Positions 19,157 to 29,186 of a stretch of DNA of 64,000 bases are shown piece by piece (position 1 is the stretch's first letter; every line of letters begins with the position of its first letter). Both the position numbers and the translations under genes were made by a program. Under the pieces are notes generated by a model. The model worked only from the letters and a program-made list of their open reading frames with translations. It searched no databases and was not told where the DNA came from. The DNA comes from Thermococcus sp. (GTDB lineage Archaea; Methanobacteriota_B; Thermococci; Thermococcales; Thermococcaceae), in the NCBI GenBank assembly GCA_027075325.1, contig JALTBN010000091.1, positions 74,430 through 138,429 of the forward strand. Reading direction: 5' to 3'.

Positions 19157-19291
19157 GCGACAGCAGGACAGGGGCTCAGAAGACCATAGCACGAACTGCA
19201 CAATCCAACTAAAACCACAAAACCAGAAAAAACCAGCATAAAACGTGTAGAACAACACAAACTATCAAAAACTCAAAAAATTCAAATCATA

Positions 19292-19810
19292 TCACTCTAT
19301 CTTGACCTCAAAGCCCTCCTTCTCAGGTTTGGTGGGCTTCTTCTTTGGAACCTCTATCTCAAGGACACCGTTGTTGTACCTCGCTTTAGCCTTCTCTGGG
19401 ATGACCTCCTCCGGGAGCTGGATTATCCTTCTGTAGCCGCTGTAGTAGCGTTCGATCCTTATGGCACCTTCCTGCTCAAGCTCCTTCTCGCGCCTTACCT
19501 GGGCCTCAATGTAGACCGTGTCCTCCGTGACTCTAAGCTTGATGTCCTCCTTGCGGACTCCGGGGAGCTCAACGGTGATCACAAAGCGGTCGCCCCTGTC
19601 GAATATGTCCGCGAAGGGCTCCCTCCAGGTCCCGCTCATCTCCATAGCCCTCTCGCCCGGCTCATGGTAGCTCCAGAGCCTGGGACCACGCATGAAGTCC
19701 CGGAATATGGAGTCAATTTCCTCTTGGATTTCTCTCATTATGTCGAACGGGTCCCAGTAGCGATCCCTCCTCCAGACCATGGTCCTCACCTCCCAATCTT
19801 TTCTCACCAT
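19292..19810 (-). CDS. hsp20: Hsp20-family small heat shock protein
   Basis: Alpha-crystallin domain: VITVELPGVRKEDIKLRVTEDTVYIEA, ARYNNGVLEIEVPKK. Confidence 0.96.
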   Translation of the reverse strand: MVRKDWEVRTMVWRRDRYWDPFDIMREIQEEIDSIFRDFMRGPRLWSYHEPGERAMEMSGTWREPFADIFDRGDRFVITVELPGVRKEDIKLRVTEDTVYIEAQVRREKELEQEGAIRIERYYSGYRRIIQLPEEVIPEKAKARYNNGVLEIEVPKKKPTKPEKEGFEVKIE

Positions 19811-19825
19811 TAGTAACTAAAAGAG
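19810..19825 (-). promoter_or_regulatory. Phr-like element at hsp20 promoter
   Basis: ttagtaactaaaagag, shared with the CDC48 upstream region. Confidence 0.5.
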
Positions 19826-20174
19826 AAGGGTTTAAAAACTTTGCGCATAGTAACAGACAATGAGAGAAGCTATACCCACACCAAGAACCTCAAAAGGAAG
19901 GAGAACAAGAAGCAATGGAGCAAAGGGTGCCTGACGCACCACCTCCATCCAGTTGTTCAAACCCCTCCTGCAGCCCCTGGACAGCGGGCATCACTGCCGC
20001 GGCCCGCAACACCACTCTAGACACAGGGGTTAAGATGAACCCACACGTCCTCTTCAGTTACACTTAGTGCGTTAATGATATATTAAGTTTTTTGGGATCA
20101 TTGTTGGACATTAAATGTTGAACATAAGTATTCACTAAAATATATACAGAAGATAGCCCAATAGATTACAAGAT

Positions 20175-21044
20175 TTACAGAACACCCAACAACCCAAGGT
20201 CAGTTACTCTCCCTATCGGCAGGGCGTCGTAGCCAAGTCCCCGGAGAATCCTTGCAAACTCCTCCGCGAAACCGTATACAGTAAAAACCTTCTCCGGAGT
20301 AATCATCTCGACTATCCTAACAAGCTCCCAGAAATCGGCGTGGTTGCTCAGTTTGAGCTCTCCAAAGCCAGAAACTGTAAGCTCCCAGGGGGGTAGTGCG
20401 TTCTCAACCATTGGAGAGCGGTATGACCTAATGACTACCTCTCCGTCAGGGGCAATGTTATTGAATCTTATCCCAAATTTCTCATACATCCTCGAAACTT
20501 TTCTAATTTCCCTGCTCGGCTTAACCGTATAGCCGTGGACGTCGAGTATCTTCATGACTTCCTGAGCTTTTCCCATCTGGTTGACATAGAGGACCGGTTT
20601 CTTTCCTCGATCCAATGCCTCCTCCACGAAGGCGACCAGCTTCTTTTCCACCTCTCTCGGTGAGGGAAATGTGAAGCTCGGAACGCCGAAGGTGGCCTCG
20701 ATTATCAGGAAGTCCGCCCTCGGAAAGCGGCTCTTCTCGGCCGTCCTGAGTTTGAACCACTTGGTGTCTCCGGTGTAGAAGAGTGTTCCGCTCTCAAGCC
20801 AGAGCTTTATCCCCGCCGAGCCGAGCATGTGGCCTGCAGGATAGAGTTTCGCCCTGTAATCGCCGAGGTAGAAGGTCTTTCCAAATTCAATCTCGCGGTA
20901 GAAGCCGCCCTTCCTGAGGTGGCTGAGGTACTTTGTTGCCTTTGTCGCAAAGATAACCTCTCCACTGACGAAGTGATCGGTGTGGGCGTGGCTCTGGAAG
21001 GCTATTCTCGAGGAGCTGTCGAGGCCGACTTTTCCAACCAGCAC
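20175..21044 (-). CDS. Metallo-beta-lactamase-fold exonuclease-like protein
   Basis: HAHTDHF, AGHMLGSAG, FYTGDTKWF: beta-CASP-like MBL motifs. Confidence 0.85.
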   Translation of the reverse strand: MLVGKVGLDSSSRIAFQSHAHTDHFVSGEVIFATKATKYLSHLRKGGFYREIEFGKTFYLGDYRAKLYPAGHMLGSAGIKLWLESGTLFYTGDTKWFKLRTAEKSRFPRADFLIIEATFGVPSFTFPSPREVEKKLVAFVEEALDRGKKPVLYVNQMGKAQEVMKILDVHGYTVKPSREIRKVSRMYEKFGIRFNNIAPDGEVVIRSYRSPMVENALPPWELTVSGFGELKLSNHADFWELVRIVEMITPEKVFTVYGFAEEFARILRGLGYDALPIGRVTDLGLLGVL

Positions 21045-21082
21045 ATCCCATCTTCTCTGCGGAGCTTAAAAGGCTAAAGGAA

Positions 21083-21364
21083 TCAGACCCTGCTGAGCAT
21101 GCCCATCAACCTGTAGTAGACGTCGTCGGCTCCCTCGCCATCGCCCACGGGATAGCTGAAGAGGACGAGCTTTTCTGAGATTTTGGCAGAGGGCTGGCCC
21201 GTTTTTCCCTCCAAAAACTTCACCTCGAGGATTTCAATCATATCGCTTCCCCTTAGGGCACCTTTGCCGACGATAACCCCGGCCCCTTTCTTCCCCTGGA
21301 GGGCTTCCTCAAGCTTTGGCCTCAACCCGGTCACCCACCTGGGGCGCTTTTTTAGCGTCTGCAT
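21083..21364 (-). CDS. Hypothetical protein
   Basis: Intact 93-aa ORF. Confidence 0.65.
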   Translation of the reverse strand: MQTLKKRPRWVTGLRPKLEEALQGKKGAGVIVGKGALRGSDMIEILEVKFLEGKTGQPSAKISEKLVLFSYPVGDGEGADDVYYRLMGMLSRV

Positions 21365-21508
21365 TCCAACCCCTCCCGAAGAATCTATTGATTTAAGTAC
21401 TATACATCAGAGTTTATTAGGTTTTTTGTTGATGATTTGGATATTTATCAATTAAAACTGCCGGAAAGACTTATTAGGCCCCGATTCGATAGCCATCTGG
21501 GAGTGTAG

Positions 21509-22447
21509 ATGAACGATTACATAATCGAAACGCGCGAGCTAACGAAGTTCTTCGGCAGGAGGAACGTCATCTACCACCTCGATCTGAAGGTTCCCAAAGG
21601 AGTCGTCTACGGCTTCTTAGGCCCGAACGGGGCCGGAAAAACCACCACCATCAAGATGCTCACGGGGGCGCTGAAGCCCACCTACGGCGAGATAAGAATT
21701 TTCGGTATGGAGATGCCGCGCGAGAGGGTCGAGATAATGAGAAAGGTCGGGTACATGCCTGAGAGACCAATAGCCTATAAAGACATGAAGATCTTTGATT
21801 TCCTCGTTTATATGGGCCGTCTGAAGGGCCTCCCCAAAGAAAAGGCCATCCGTGAGGTGAGGGAGTTGATGGCCTACACGGGCGTTGGGAGGCTTGCATT
21901 CAACAGGATCAAGGAGCTCTCCAGCGGCCAGAGGCAGAGAGTGACCTTTGCAATGGCATTAATGGGAAACCCAAGGCTCCTGATCCTGGATGAACCAACG
22001 AGCAACCTCGATCCACTGGGAAGGATGGAGTTCATAGGCAAGGTTCTCGAATTAGCCCGCGGGGGGAAGACCATATTCATCAGCTCACACATAATCAGCG
22101 AGATCGAGAGGATGTGCAACTATGTTGGACTGATAAAAGAGGGCCAGCTGATAGAGCAGGGCCGTGTTAGAGAGATTGTGAACATTGAAAGCAGGGATTA
22201 CGACGTTATTGTTTCTGACAACGGAAAGCTCATTGAGTTCCTCAAGGATAAGGTCTACGCCGTCGAAGTCTGGGAAGAGGAAGGGGTCGTTAGAGTCAGG
22301 TTGGACAAGCGCTTCATGGAGAGCTTTTTCCTTGATGTCCCCCTCTTCCTCGCCGAGAATAAGCTCGCCCTCAAGCTCTTCAAGCCGCACACCAGCCCAC
22401 TGGAGAGGATTCTTATGAAGCGCTTCAATCTGGGGTGGGAAGAATGA
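21509..22447 (+). CDS. ABC transporter ATP-binding protein
   Basis: Walker A GPNGAGKTTT, signature LSSGQRQRV, Walker B LLILDEPTSNLDP. Confidence 0.96.
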   Translation: MNDYIIETRELTKFFGRRNVIYHLDLKVPKGVVYGFLGPNGAGKTTTIKMLTGALKPTYGEIRIFGMEMPRERVEIMRKVGYMPERPIAYKDMKIFDFLVYMGRLKGLPKEKAIREVRELMAYTGVGRLAFNRIKELSSGQRQRVTFAMALMGNPRLLILDEPTSNLDPLGRMEFIGKVLELARGGKTIFISSHIISEIERMCNYVGLIKEGQLIEQGRVREIVNIESRDYDVIVSDNGKLIEFLKDKVYAVEVWEEEGVVRVRLDKRFMESFFLDVPLFLAENKLALKLFKPHTSPLERILMKRFNLGWEE

Positions 22448-23295
22448 ATGGTACCAACTTTTCCCAAAGACTCCAGAGAATTCTGAATTCATTGGAGGTG
22501 GCAAAAGAAAGCCCACTATGGGTGGTCTTCTCAACGGAGTTCTCCCGGCTAATGAAATCAAGGAGGTTCAAGATTCTCCTCGCCGTGATGATATTCCCTG
22601 CGGTAATCTACCTCTTCAGCCCAAACCCTAACGATGAGGGCATAGACGCCATGAGAAAGGCCTTTCAGGGACTTATGGTTGAGCTGCTGCCAAACTACTG
22701 GGTGGGGATAATAGGGCAGTTGATCATCATAATCCTCATGAGCGACCTCCTGGCGAGCGAGATAGACAAGGGCACTGTGAGGCTTTTGATAGCCAGACCG
22801 GTCAGGATAAGCGAACTGGTTGCGGGGAAGTTCCTCGCCGGCATGGGTGTCATCGCAGTCATGCTGGCGGTTCCATACGTCACCATTTGGCTGTACAACC
22901 CCGTTGTTTACGGTGCCGGGCTGGATGGGCTTCAGAAAAGCCTGGGGGATCTCCTTCTTTCCCTCGGTGTCTCGATTTTAGTTGCCTCTCTACTAGGGGC
23001 ACTCTCTATGCTGGTATCCGTGGCGATCTCACGTCCCCTCTACGCTTCCCTAACGACCTTCGGCCTGATCTTCCTCCTCCAGTTCATCCTGCCCCAAATA
23101 CCCTACGTCCACAACCCCCGCCAGTACACGCTGGGCTATCAAACGGTGGTTCTTCTCAAGGGAAGTTTCGATAAGGTCAGCCTCTCATCATTCTCAGGGG
23201 ATCCCTCAACGACGTCCATATCGCTTGCGGCAGTAACCCTGACCCTGCTCGTTCTGACGTGGGGGGCGATGATGAGAAGAGAATTCCCCGACTGA
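22444..23295 (+). CDS. ABC transporter permease
   Basis: Polytopic; overlaps the ATPase stop codon. Confidence 0.9.
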   Translation: MNGTNFSQRLQRILNSLEVAKESPLWVVFSTEFSRLMKSRRFKILLAVMIFPAVIYLFSPNPNDEGIDAMRKAFQGLMVELLPNYWVGIIGQLIIIILMSDLLASEIDKGTVRLLIARPVRISELVAGKFLAGMGVIAVMLAVPYVTIWLYNPVVYGAGLDGLQKSLGDLLLSLGVSILVASLLGALSMLVSVAISRPLYASLTTFGLIFLLQFILPQIPYVHNPRQYTLGYQTVVLLKGSFDKVSLSSFSGDPSTTSISLAAVTLTLLVLTWGAMMRREFPD

Positions 23296-23382
23296 TGGAC
23301 AATTTATCCAATGCCAACCCTCTCCTTTCACTATGTAAAAGGTTTTTATACTTCGGCGTCCAAGTATGGGCAGGTGATAGTT

Positions 23383-25068
23383 ATGACGTTCGATAAAGAG
23401 AAGCTCGCGAAGATTCGGGAGGAGGAGAAGCGCTGGGAGGAGACGACGGTTAAGAAGTTCATCGAGAAGAGGCCAGAGAGAAAGGAGAAGTTCATGACTG
23501 ACGACGGTTTTGAGATAAAGCGCCTCTATACTCCCGCTGACCTCGAAGACTGGGATTACCTCGAGGAGCTTGGCTTCCCTGGAGAGTATCCGTTCACCCG
23601 TGGCGTTTACGCTACCATGTACCGCGGCCGCTTCTGGACGATGAGGCAGTACGCCGGCTTTGGAACCGCCGAGGAAAGCAACAGGCGCTACAAGTACCTC
23701 CTGGAGCAGGGCCAGACCGGTCTGAGCGTCGCCTTTGATTTACCCACCCAGATAGGCTACGACTCCGACGATCCGATGGCCGAAGGAGAGGTTGGCAAGG
23801 TCGGTGTGGCCATCGACTCCCTCTGGGACATGCGCGTTCTCTTCGACGGAATCCCGCTCGACAAGGTCTCCACCTCGATGACCATCAACTCGACCGCCGC
23901 AAACCTTCTCGCCATGTACATTCTGGTTGCTGAGGAGCAGGGGGTAAAGCCCGACCAGCTCCGCGGAACGGTGCAGAACGACATTTTGAAGGAGTACATC
24001 GCGAGGGGAACATACATCTTCCCGCCCCAGCCGAGCATGCGCCTTACAACCGACATCATCATGTACTGCGCCGAGAACGTCCCCAAGTGGAACCCGATTT
24101 CGATAAGCGGCTACCACATCCGTGAAGCTGGAGCAAACGCAGTTCAGGAGGTTGCCTTCACCCTCGCCGATGGAATAGAGTACGTCAAGGCCGTCATCGA
24201 CCGCGGTATGGACGTTGACAAGTTCGCCCCAAGACTTAGCTTCTTCTTCAACGCCCACAACAACTTCCTGGAAGAGATAGCCAAGTTCAGGGCCGCGAGA
24301 AGGCTCTGGGCCTACATCATGAAGGAGAAGTTCAACGCCAAAAACCCGCGCTCCATGATGCTCCGCTTCCACACCCAGACGGCCGGCTCGACGCTGACAG
24401 CCCAGCAGCCGGAGAACAACATTGTTAGGGTTGCTATCCAGGCCCTTGCTGCCGTCCTCGGCGGAACCCAGAGCCTGCACACCAACAGTTACGACGAGGC
24501 CCTCTCGCTCCCGACGGAGAAGAGCGTTAGAATCGCCCTGAGGACGCAGCAGATAATCGCCTACGAGAGCGGCGTTGTAGATACCATCGACCCGCTCGGA
24601 GGAAGCTACTACATCGAGTGGCTCACCGACCACATCTACGAAGAGGCTTTAAAGTACATCGAGAAGATCCAGAAGATGGGCGGCATGATGAGGGCCATCG
24701 AGAGGGGCTACATCCAGAAGGAGATAGCCGAGTCAGCTTACAAGTACCAGAGGGAAGTCGAGGAGAAGAAGCGCATCATCGTCGGTGTTAATGAGTTCGT
24801 GGTTGACGAGCCGCTCGATGTCGAGATACTCAAGGTCGACCCGAGCATCAGGGAGAAGCAGATCGAGCGCCTTAAGAAGCTCCGCTCAGAGAGGGACAGC
24901 AAGAAGGTGGAGGAAGTTCTTGATAAGCTCAGGAAGGCGGCAGAGACCGAGGACGAGAACCTCATGCCATACATCATCGAGGCCCACAGGCACCTCGCGA
25001 CGCTCGGAGAGGTTACCGACGTCCTGCGCGAGGTCTGGGGCGAGTACAGGGCACCACTGATATTCTGA
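23383..25068 (+). CDS. Methylmalonyl-CoA mutase large-subunit N-terminal domain protein
   Basis: [50 protein letters not shown]. Confidence 0.96.
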   Translation: MTFDKEKLAKIREEEKRWEETTVKKFIEKRPERKEKFMTDDGFEIKRLYTPADLEDWDYLEELGFPGEYPFTRGVYATMYRGRFWTMRQYAGFGTAEESNRRYKYLLEQGQTGLSVAFDLPTQIGYDSDDPMAEGEVGKVGVAIDSLWDMRVLFDGIPLDKVSTSMTINSTAANLLAMYILVAEEQGVKPDQLRGTVQNDILKEYIARGTYIFPPQPSMRLTTDIIMYCAENVPKWNPISISGYHIREAGANAVQEVAFTLADGIEYVKAVIDRGMDVDKFAPRLSFFFNAHNNFLEEIAKFRAARRLWAYIMKEKFNAKNPRSMMLRFHTQTAGSTLTAQQPENNIVRVAIQALAAVLGGTQSLHTNSYDEALSLPTEKSVRIALRTQQIIAYESGVVDTIDPLGGSYYIEWLTDHIYEEALKYIEKIQKMGGMMRAIERGYIQKEIAESAYKYQREVEEKKRIIVGVNEFVVDEPLDVEILKVDPSIREKQIERLKKLRSERDSKKVEEVLDKLRKAAETEDENLMPYIIEAHRHLATLGEVTDVLREVWGEYRAPLIF

Positions 25069-25206
25069 GCTGTTGCCTCTCTTTGCTCCGTTTTTATTTA
25101 TACCAGCTTTATCTAGTTCTTAACGTACCAACTACCCAAGATGATGACTGCCTATCGGCTTCCGCTTCTTTGATTACCGTTCCTGCTCATTTTGGCCCAC
25201 ATTGTA

Positions 25207-25926
25207 TTACCCTCCATTTACAGAGTTCCCATTGTTATCGGGAGCATGCCTCGATCCGTATCGTATGCTACCAATTTTCTCAAAGAGATAAAGCCCAATT
25301 GTAGAGTATATCGCCTGCTGGAGCAGGATTAACAAAACACCCAGTGAAGGTTTCGGGGTGGATAATGGAAGATCAGAAGCCGAAATCAGGTTAAGTTCTA
25401 AAACTGAAACAATACCAGCAACAGCGGAAAGCGCGTTAAAACCAATGGCTTCATGCATAACTCCCCTGGAAGATAGCAACGCCATTAGGGGAAGACTTAT
25501 GACGGCCAACGCCAGAAACCCTCCGTTTTTCGTGAGTACAGCCGCCAACAGGATGATTAGAAAGTACATAAGAGCCCGGTAGTACCCGGTATCTCCATTT
25601 TTCTGAAAGCTTAATAGAATCGTCCCACTCATCGACCAGTACAGGAGGAACACAATATACAATGTTCTCACTGCCACGCCGCTACCCCTAAGAACTGCAA
25701 GGTAGATCCCCTGGGAGGGTACCAAGGAGTACAGCAACAGGTACTCCATTCCGATAAACTTCCTGAAGGTTATCAAAACCGCCGTAATCAACAAGAGGTC
25801 AACCAAGGCTGAAGACACTTCAATTGCCAGTGCCATATCTCTGGGATAGAACAACATGATAAAAAATGTGAAAAAACACCACGAAAGCATACTCATTGAA
25901 AGGATTTTTGAATTATTCCTTTTCAT
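25207..25926 (-). CDS. Polytopic membrane protein (island gene 8)
   Basis: About 7 hydrophobic segments; AT-rich; no family recognised. Confidence 0.75.
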   Translation of the reverse strand: MKRNNSKILSMSMLSWCFFTFFIMLFYPRDMALAIEVSSALVDLLLITAVLITFRKFIGMEYLLLYSLVPSQGIYLAVLRGSGVAVRTLYIVFLLYWSMSGTILLSFQKNGDTGYYRALMYFLIILLAAVLTKNGGFLALAVISLPLMALLSSRGVMHEAIGFNALSAVAGIVSVLELNLISASDLPLSTPKPSLGVLLILLQQAIYSTIGLYLFEKIGSIRYGSRHAPDNNGNSVNGG

Positions 25927-25931
25927 CTAAA

Positions 25932-26474
25932 TCACCCCCCGACCACAGCGTTATTGTCCCCATCTTCTGGAATACCTTCAATGCCCTTGTATATGGCATA
26001 TACTTTCCATGAAAATGAAACCACTGCCCAAGTAGTTGCTACCCCTACGGCATAACCTGTGGCAGCTCCTTCAATTGCTGCTTGGGGATTTCTCGTGACG
26101 GTACCCGTAATAACACCGCCAAGAATACCCCCTACAACCCCTCCAGCCTTTACAATTACTGGATCATCCTGATTCTCTGAGACATCTTTGATTGTTAGGA
26201 CACTACTTGCTATTGTCCCTGTGTTGAAGTGAACCGTTACTTGGTATGATGTGTGCTCTGCGAATTTATACGCAAAATGGTCGTTTCCCCAGAAGTCTTG
26301 GGCAAGCTTCCGCAGGTCAATCGTCACAGCAATTTCCTTGTCGTCGTTAGGGGGTAAGCTTATTTTTATGGGTTTGACTTCTATCCCCCTCTGATAACTC
26401 TCTGCCCAGGCATTATGAACTGTTCCAAAGCCCACAGAGGTTACAGATACAGAGACACTATCGTTTCCAGTCAT
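25932..26474 (-). CDS. Soluble domain plus glycine-zipper-like hydrophobic C-terminus (island gene 7)
   Basis: ATG at 26474 has SD gaggtga; C-terminal half GGVVGGILGGVITGTVTRNPQAAIEGAATGYAVGVATTWAVV. Confidence 0.75.
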   Translation of the reverse strand: MTGNDSVSVSVTSVGFGTVHNAWAESYQRGIEVKPIKISLPPNDDKEIAVTIDLRKLAQDFWGNDHFAYKFAEHTSYQVTVHFNTGTIASSVLTIKDVSENQDDPVIVKAGGVVGGILGGVITGTVTRNPQAAIEGAATGYAVGVATTWAVVSFSWKVYAIYKGIEGIPEDGDNNAVVGG

Positions 26475-26488
26475 AGTTCTCACCTCAC

Positions 26489-26511
26489 GTGTGCTCCAGT
26501 ATATAGGGCTT
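26489..26511. repeat. 23-bp direct repeat, copy 1
   Basis: gtgtgctccagtatatagggctt, identical to 26994-27016. Confidence 0.95.
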
Positions 26512-26565
26512 CAGGACTTAACCCAAGTTCACCTGCTTCAGTTTTATCCTGCTTATTGGACTCGC

Positions 26566-26976
26566 TTATATTACTCCGTCACATTTTAAACCCTCCCAAT
26601 CCAAAGCAAGGCGTAACCATAGGGTTCCAATCAACGTGATAGGTAGTATAAAAACCCAGAAGTTCGGCTTTAAGACACCCCCAAATACTGCAAACGGCAA
26701 AGTGAAGAAAATCCAAATCCCGAAAAGTTGCCGTGCTATCCCGCGCTTTCCTGAAAGAAACTCGTAAAGAATATCAGCCCCTATCCGCGCATAGGGTTCG
26801 TTATAGACCCTGTGTCCCAATTTATTGAGAGTGAGGTATACAAAAACTACAAAGAGTACGCCAGAACAGGCAAGAACTGTAGACTTAAAGGCTTCACTGT
26901 AACCATACTCGATTCCTTCCAAAATGAATAGGAAAATTAAAAGAATGCAACCCCAATAAACTGAACGTTCCTTCAT
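26566..26976 (-). CDS. Small membrane protein, RQLF family paralog 3 (island gene 6)
   Basis: SGKRGIARQLFGIWIFFTLPFAVFG aligns with paralogs at 27050-27487 and 27532-27951. Confidence 0.75.
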   Translation of the reverse strand: MKERSVYWGCILLIFLFILEGIEYGYSEAFKSTVLACSGVLFVVFVYLTLNKLGHRVYNEPYARIGADILYEFLSGKRGIARQLFGIWIFFTLPFAVFGGVLKPNFWVFILPITLIGTLWLRLALDWEGLKCDGVI

Positions 26977-26993
26977 GTAAACCCCTCCTTCAT

Positions 26994-27016
26994 GTGTGCT
27001 CCAGTATATAGGGCTT
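26994..27016. repeat. 23-bp direct repeat, copy 2
   Basis: gtgtgctccagtatatagggctt, identical to 26489-26511. Confidence 0.95.
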
Positions 27017-27049
27017 TAAGAGTCCATATCCAAACAAACGCCCATGTTA

Positions 27050-27487
27050 TCATCCCCTGCTCCGTTTGATTTTAACAGTTGGTAGGTGTTTTCGACAGTC
27101 CCCTTCTATCAAATCATGAGTCGCCCCCACCAAACCCACAGTCAGGGGGAACAGCGATAAGAAGAACCCCGTGGAATCCTCAACCAGCGGGAGGTTAGCC
27201 AACCCGCTGAAGGCAAAATAACCCACGAAGAGGGCAAACAGCTGCCGGGATTTACCCTTGGCACCTGAGAGCTTGGTATAGCCGATTATATACCTAATTA
27301 TACTGTTCCTGAAACTCTGAGAATTTAACCGCCCACCAGCCCAGCAGATTAATAACATGAGCATAAACGCCACTGCAGAACCCGCCATTGTCCTGATAGC
27401 ACTCCATGACCCAAAGTACTCGGCCTGCAAAAATAAAGACAGGAAAATCATCCCGGCGAAGGCATATTTAGATTTTCTGTCGATCAT
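27050..27487 (-). CDS. Small membrane protein, RQLF family paralog 2 (island gene 5)
   Basis: Start at MIDRKSKYAF has SD ggaggga; IIGYTKLSGAKGKSRQLFALFVGYFAFSG. Confidence 0.75.
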   Translation of the reverse strand: MIDRKSKYAFAGMIFLSLFLQAEYFGSWSAIRTMAGSAVAFMLMLLICWAGGRLNSQSFRNSIIRYIIGYTKLSGAKGKSRQLFALFVGYFAFSGLANLPLVEDSTGFFLSLFPLTVGLVGATHDLIEGDCRKHLPTVKIKRSRG

Positions 27488-27531
27488 GCCCTTCTCCCTC
27501 CTGCATGTTCCTATCTTCCAGCATTGGTAAA

Positions 27532-27951
27532 TTAGGGATGTATAACTACATGGCATTCCCTCCTCACCCACGGAATCGTAATCCCGATTAATCCTGCCAC
27601 AAAGATAGATACCGAGAGAGAAAACTCAACTGACTCAGTAGCTAGGCGATAATTTAGGAGTAGTCCCAAGCCAAAGTACCAGATGAACAGATCGAACAGC
27701 TGTCTAACAAACCCCTTAGCGCCTGAGGTGTAATAATATCCCATTATATGTAAAATGAGCCAGCGAGCATGCTTTTCAGGCTTTAATCTTTTTCCAATGG
27801 AGCATATAATCCACACCACCAGCACTCCCAAGGAGACCCCGATTGAGGTTTTGATGGCAGGGAATACCCCAAAATAAATGCCCTGATACAGTAAAGAGAA
27901 AAGGATCAAGGTGAACCACAAAAACCTCCGGCGAAACTCCATTTTGCTCAC
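27532..27951 (-). CDS. Small membrane protein, RQLF family paralog 1 (island gene 4)
   Basis: IMGYYYTSGAKGFVRQLFDLFIWYFGLG. Confidence 0.75.
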   Translation of the reverse strand: MSKMEFRRRFLWFTLILFSLLYQGIYFGVFPAIKTSIGVSLGVLVVWIICSIGKRLKPEKHARWLILHIMGYYYTSGAKGFVRQLFDLFIWYFGLGLLLNYRLATESVEFSLSVSIFVAGLIGITIPWVRRECHVVIHP

Positions 27952-27956
27952 CTCTC

Positions 27957-28517
27957 TTATGTAAGCTCAAGGATGAACGGTTTAAGAAAGCTGTTCCAGA
28001 CTATGGCCCCCGGGTCGATACTGAGTTTAAGGAATCCAATTTTAACGCTTATCACTGTACTAGGTCTAACCACCGCCGCAAATCCACTGAGCAAATAGTC
28101 CGCCGCAACCGTTTTAGCGTCCATCGTGGTTTTAACGTAGTCCCTGACTGTGTTTTCAAGGGGCAGCGAGAACGTTATGGCCTTTAGCTTCCTGAGAGCC
28201 AATGTCAAATTCTTCTGGAATGATAGTCCACTTTCCAACATCAAGACTGCCAAGAGGAACATTTCCAAAACTATTAATATGACTCCCGCTAGAAAGCTAC
28301 TGTCCAAAGCAATGGATTCTAGAATTCCAACATAAACAAACAACAACAAATATGGGAATATTAAAACATACAGGCCTAACTCTGGAAGTTTTCGCTGAAT
28401 ATCACTAGCCAATGGCCTCATCCCAGAGAACTTCAACAATAAGACCACGTCAATGTAGGTAAAAAGAAAAACGAGTAAGGGGACGCACACATCCAACATC
28501 TCAACCACCATCCCCAT
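27957..28517 (-). CDS. Membrane protein of unknown function (island gene 3)
   Basis: 186 aa, hydrophobic N-terminal half; packed against neighbours. Confidence 0.75.
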   Translation of the reverse strand: MGMVVEMLDVCVPLLVFLFTYIDVVLLLKFSGMRPLASDIQRKLPELGLYVLIFPYLLLFVYVGILESIALDSSFLAGVILIVLEMFLLAVLMLESGLSFQKNLTLALRKLKAITFSLPLENTVRDYVKTTMDAKTVAADYLLSGFAAVVRPSTVISVKIGFLKLSIDPGAIVWNSFLKPFILELT

Positions 28518-28520
28518 AGA

Positions 28521-29186
28521 TTAAGTTGCCATCATCCTCGTTTGATCCTGCTGGCGATTTTTACCAGTTTCATCATGACCCTTCAAACCTCCTATAACAT
28601 CATGCCCGATCCAGAGGACCATTACGGTGTAGTGGAGGATGATAAATGGAATTAACCAAATTTGGAGGCTCAACTGTTCGATTAAAGCGAGCGGAGCGAG
28701 TAGTGGGTATGGAATTTTAAATAGATACTGCAACCTAATGTCAAATCTAAAAATGAGAATCAGTGCTAAATAAATCCCAGTATACGCAACTATTAAAGAG
28801 ATAACATATCCAAGTCCCATTTTGAATAACCCAAAAGCCATGCCACTTGAGAGTGCCATTATACCAATAGAAGCCCCCGGTATCAATAATACGTTTTCTT
28901 CTTTGGTAGTGGAATGAAACACTTGAAGCAGAAAAGGATACACAACAAACAACCACAGATACCCTATCCAAACCAGAGATTCAACTATAACCATGACAAA
29001 TCCACTATAGCTTCTGAGGAATGCTGCCAACCCTGAAACGAATAACTCCCAGAGGATTAGCAGGGCGACTGTATTATGATAGCTTCTGTATTCGTGTCTA
29101 TTTTTATAAATCACTCGCGCTATGACAAACAAGAAAATATATAGAAGAAGAACTAGGGGCATGTTTAAGTTCACCATATTAATCAC
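28521..29186 (-). CDS. Polytopic membrane protein of unknown function (island gene 2)
   Basis: 221 aa hydrophobic protein overlapping the upstream gene by 8 nt. Confidence 0.75.
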   Translation of the reverse strand: MINMVNLNMPLVLLLYIFLFVIARVIYKNRHEYRSYHNTVALLILWELFVSGLAAFLRSYSGFVMVIVESLVWIGYLWLFVVYPFLLQVFHSTTKEENVLLIPGASIGIMALSSGMAFGLFKMGLGYVISLIVAYTGIYLALILIFRFDIRLQYLFKIPYPLLAPLALIEQLSLQIWLIPFIILHYTVMVLWIGHDVIGGLKGHDETGKNRQQDQTRMMAT

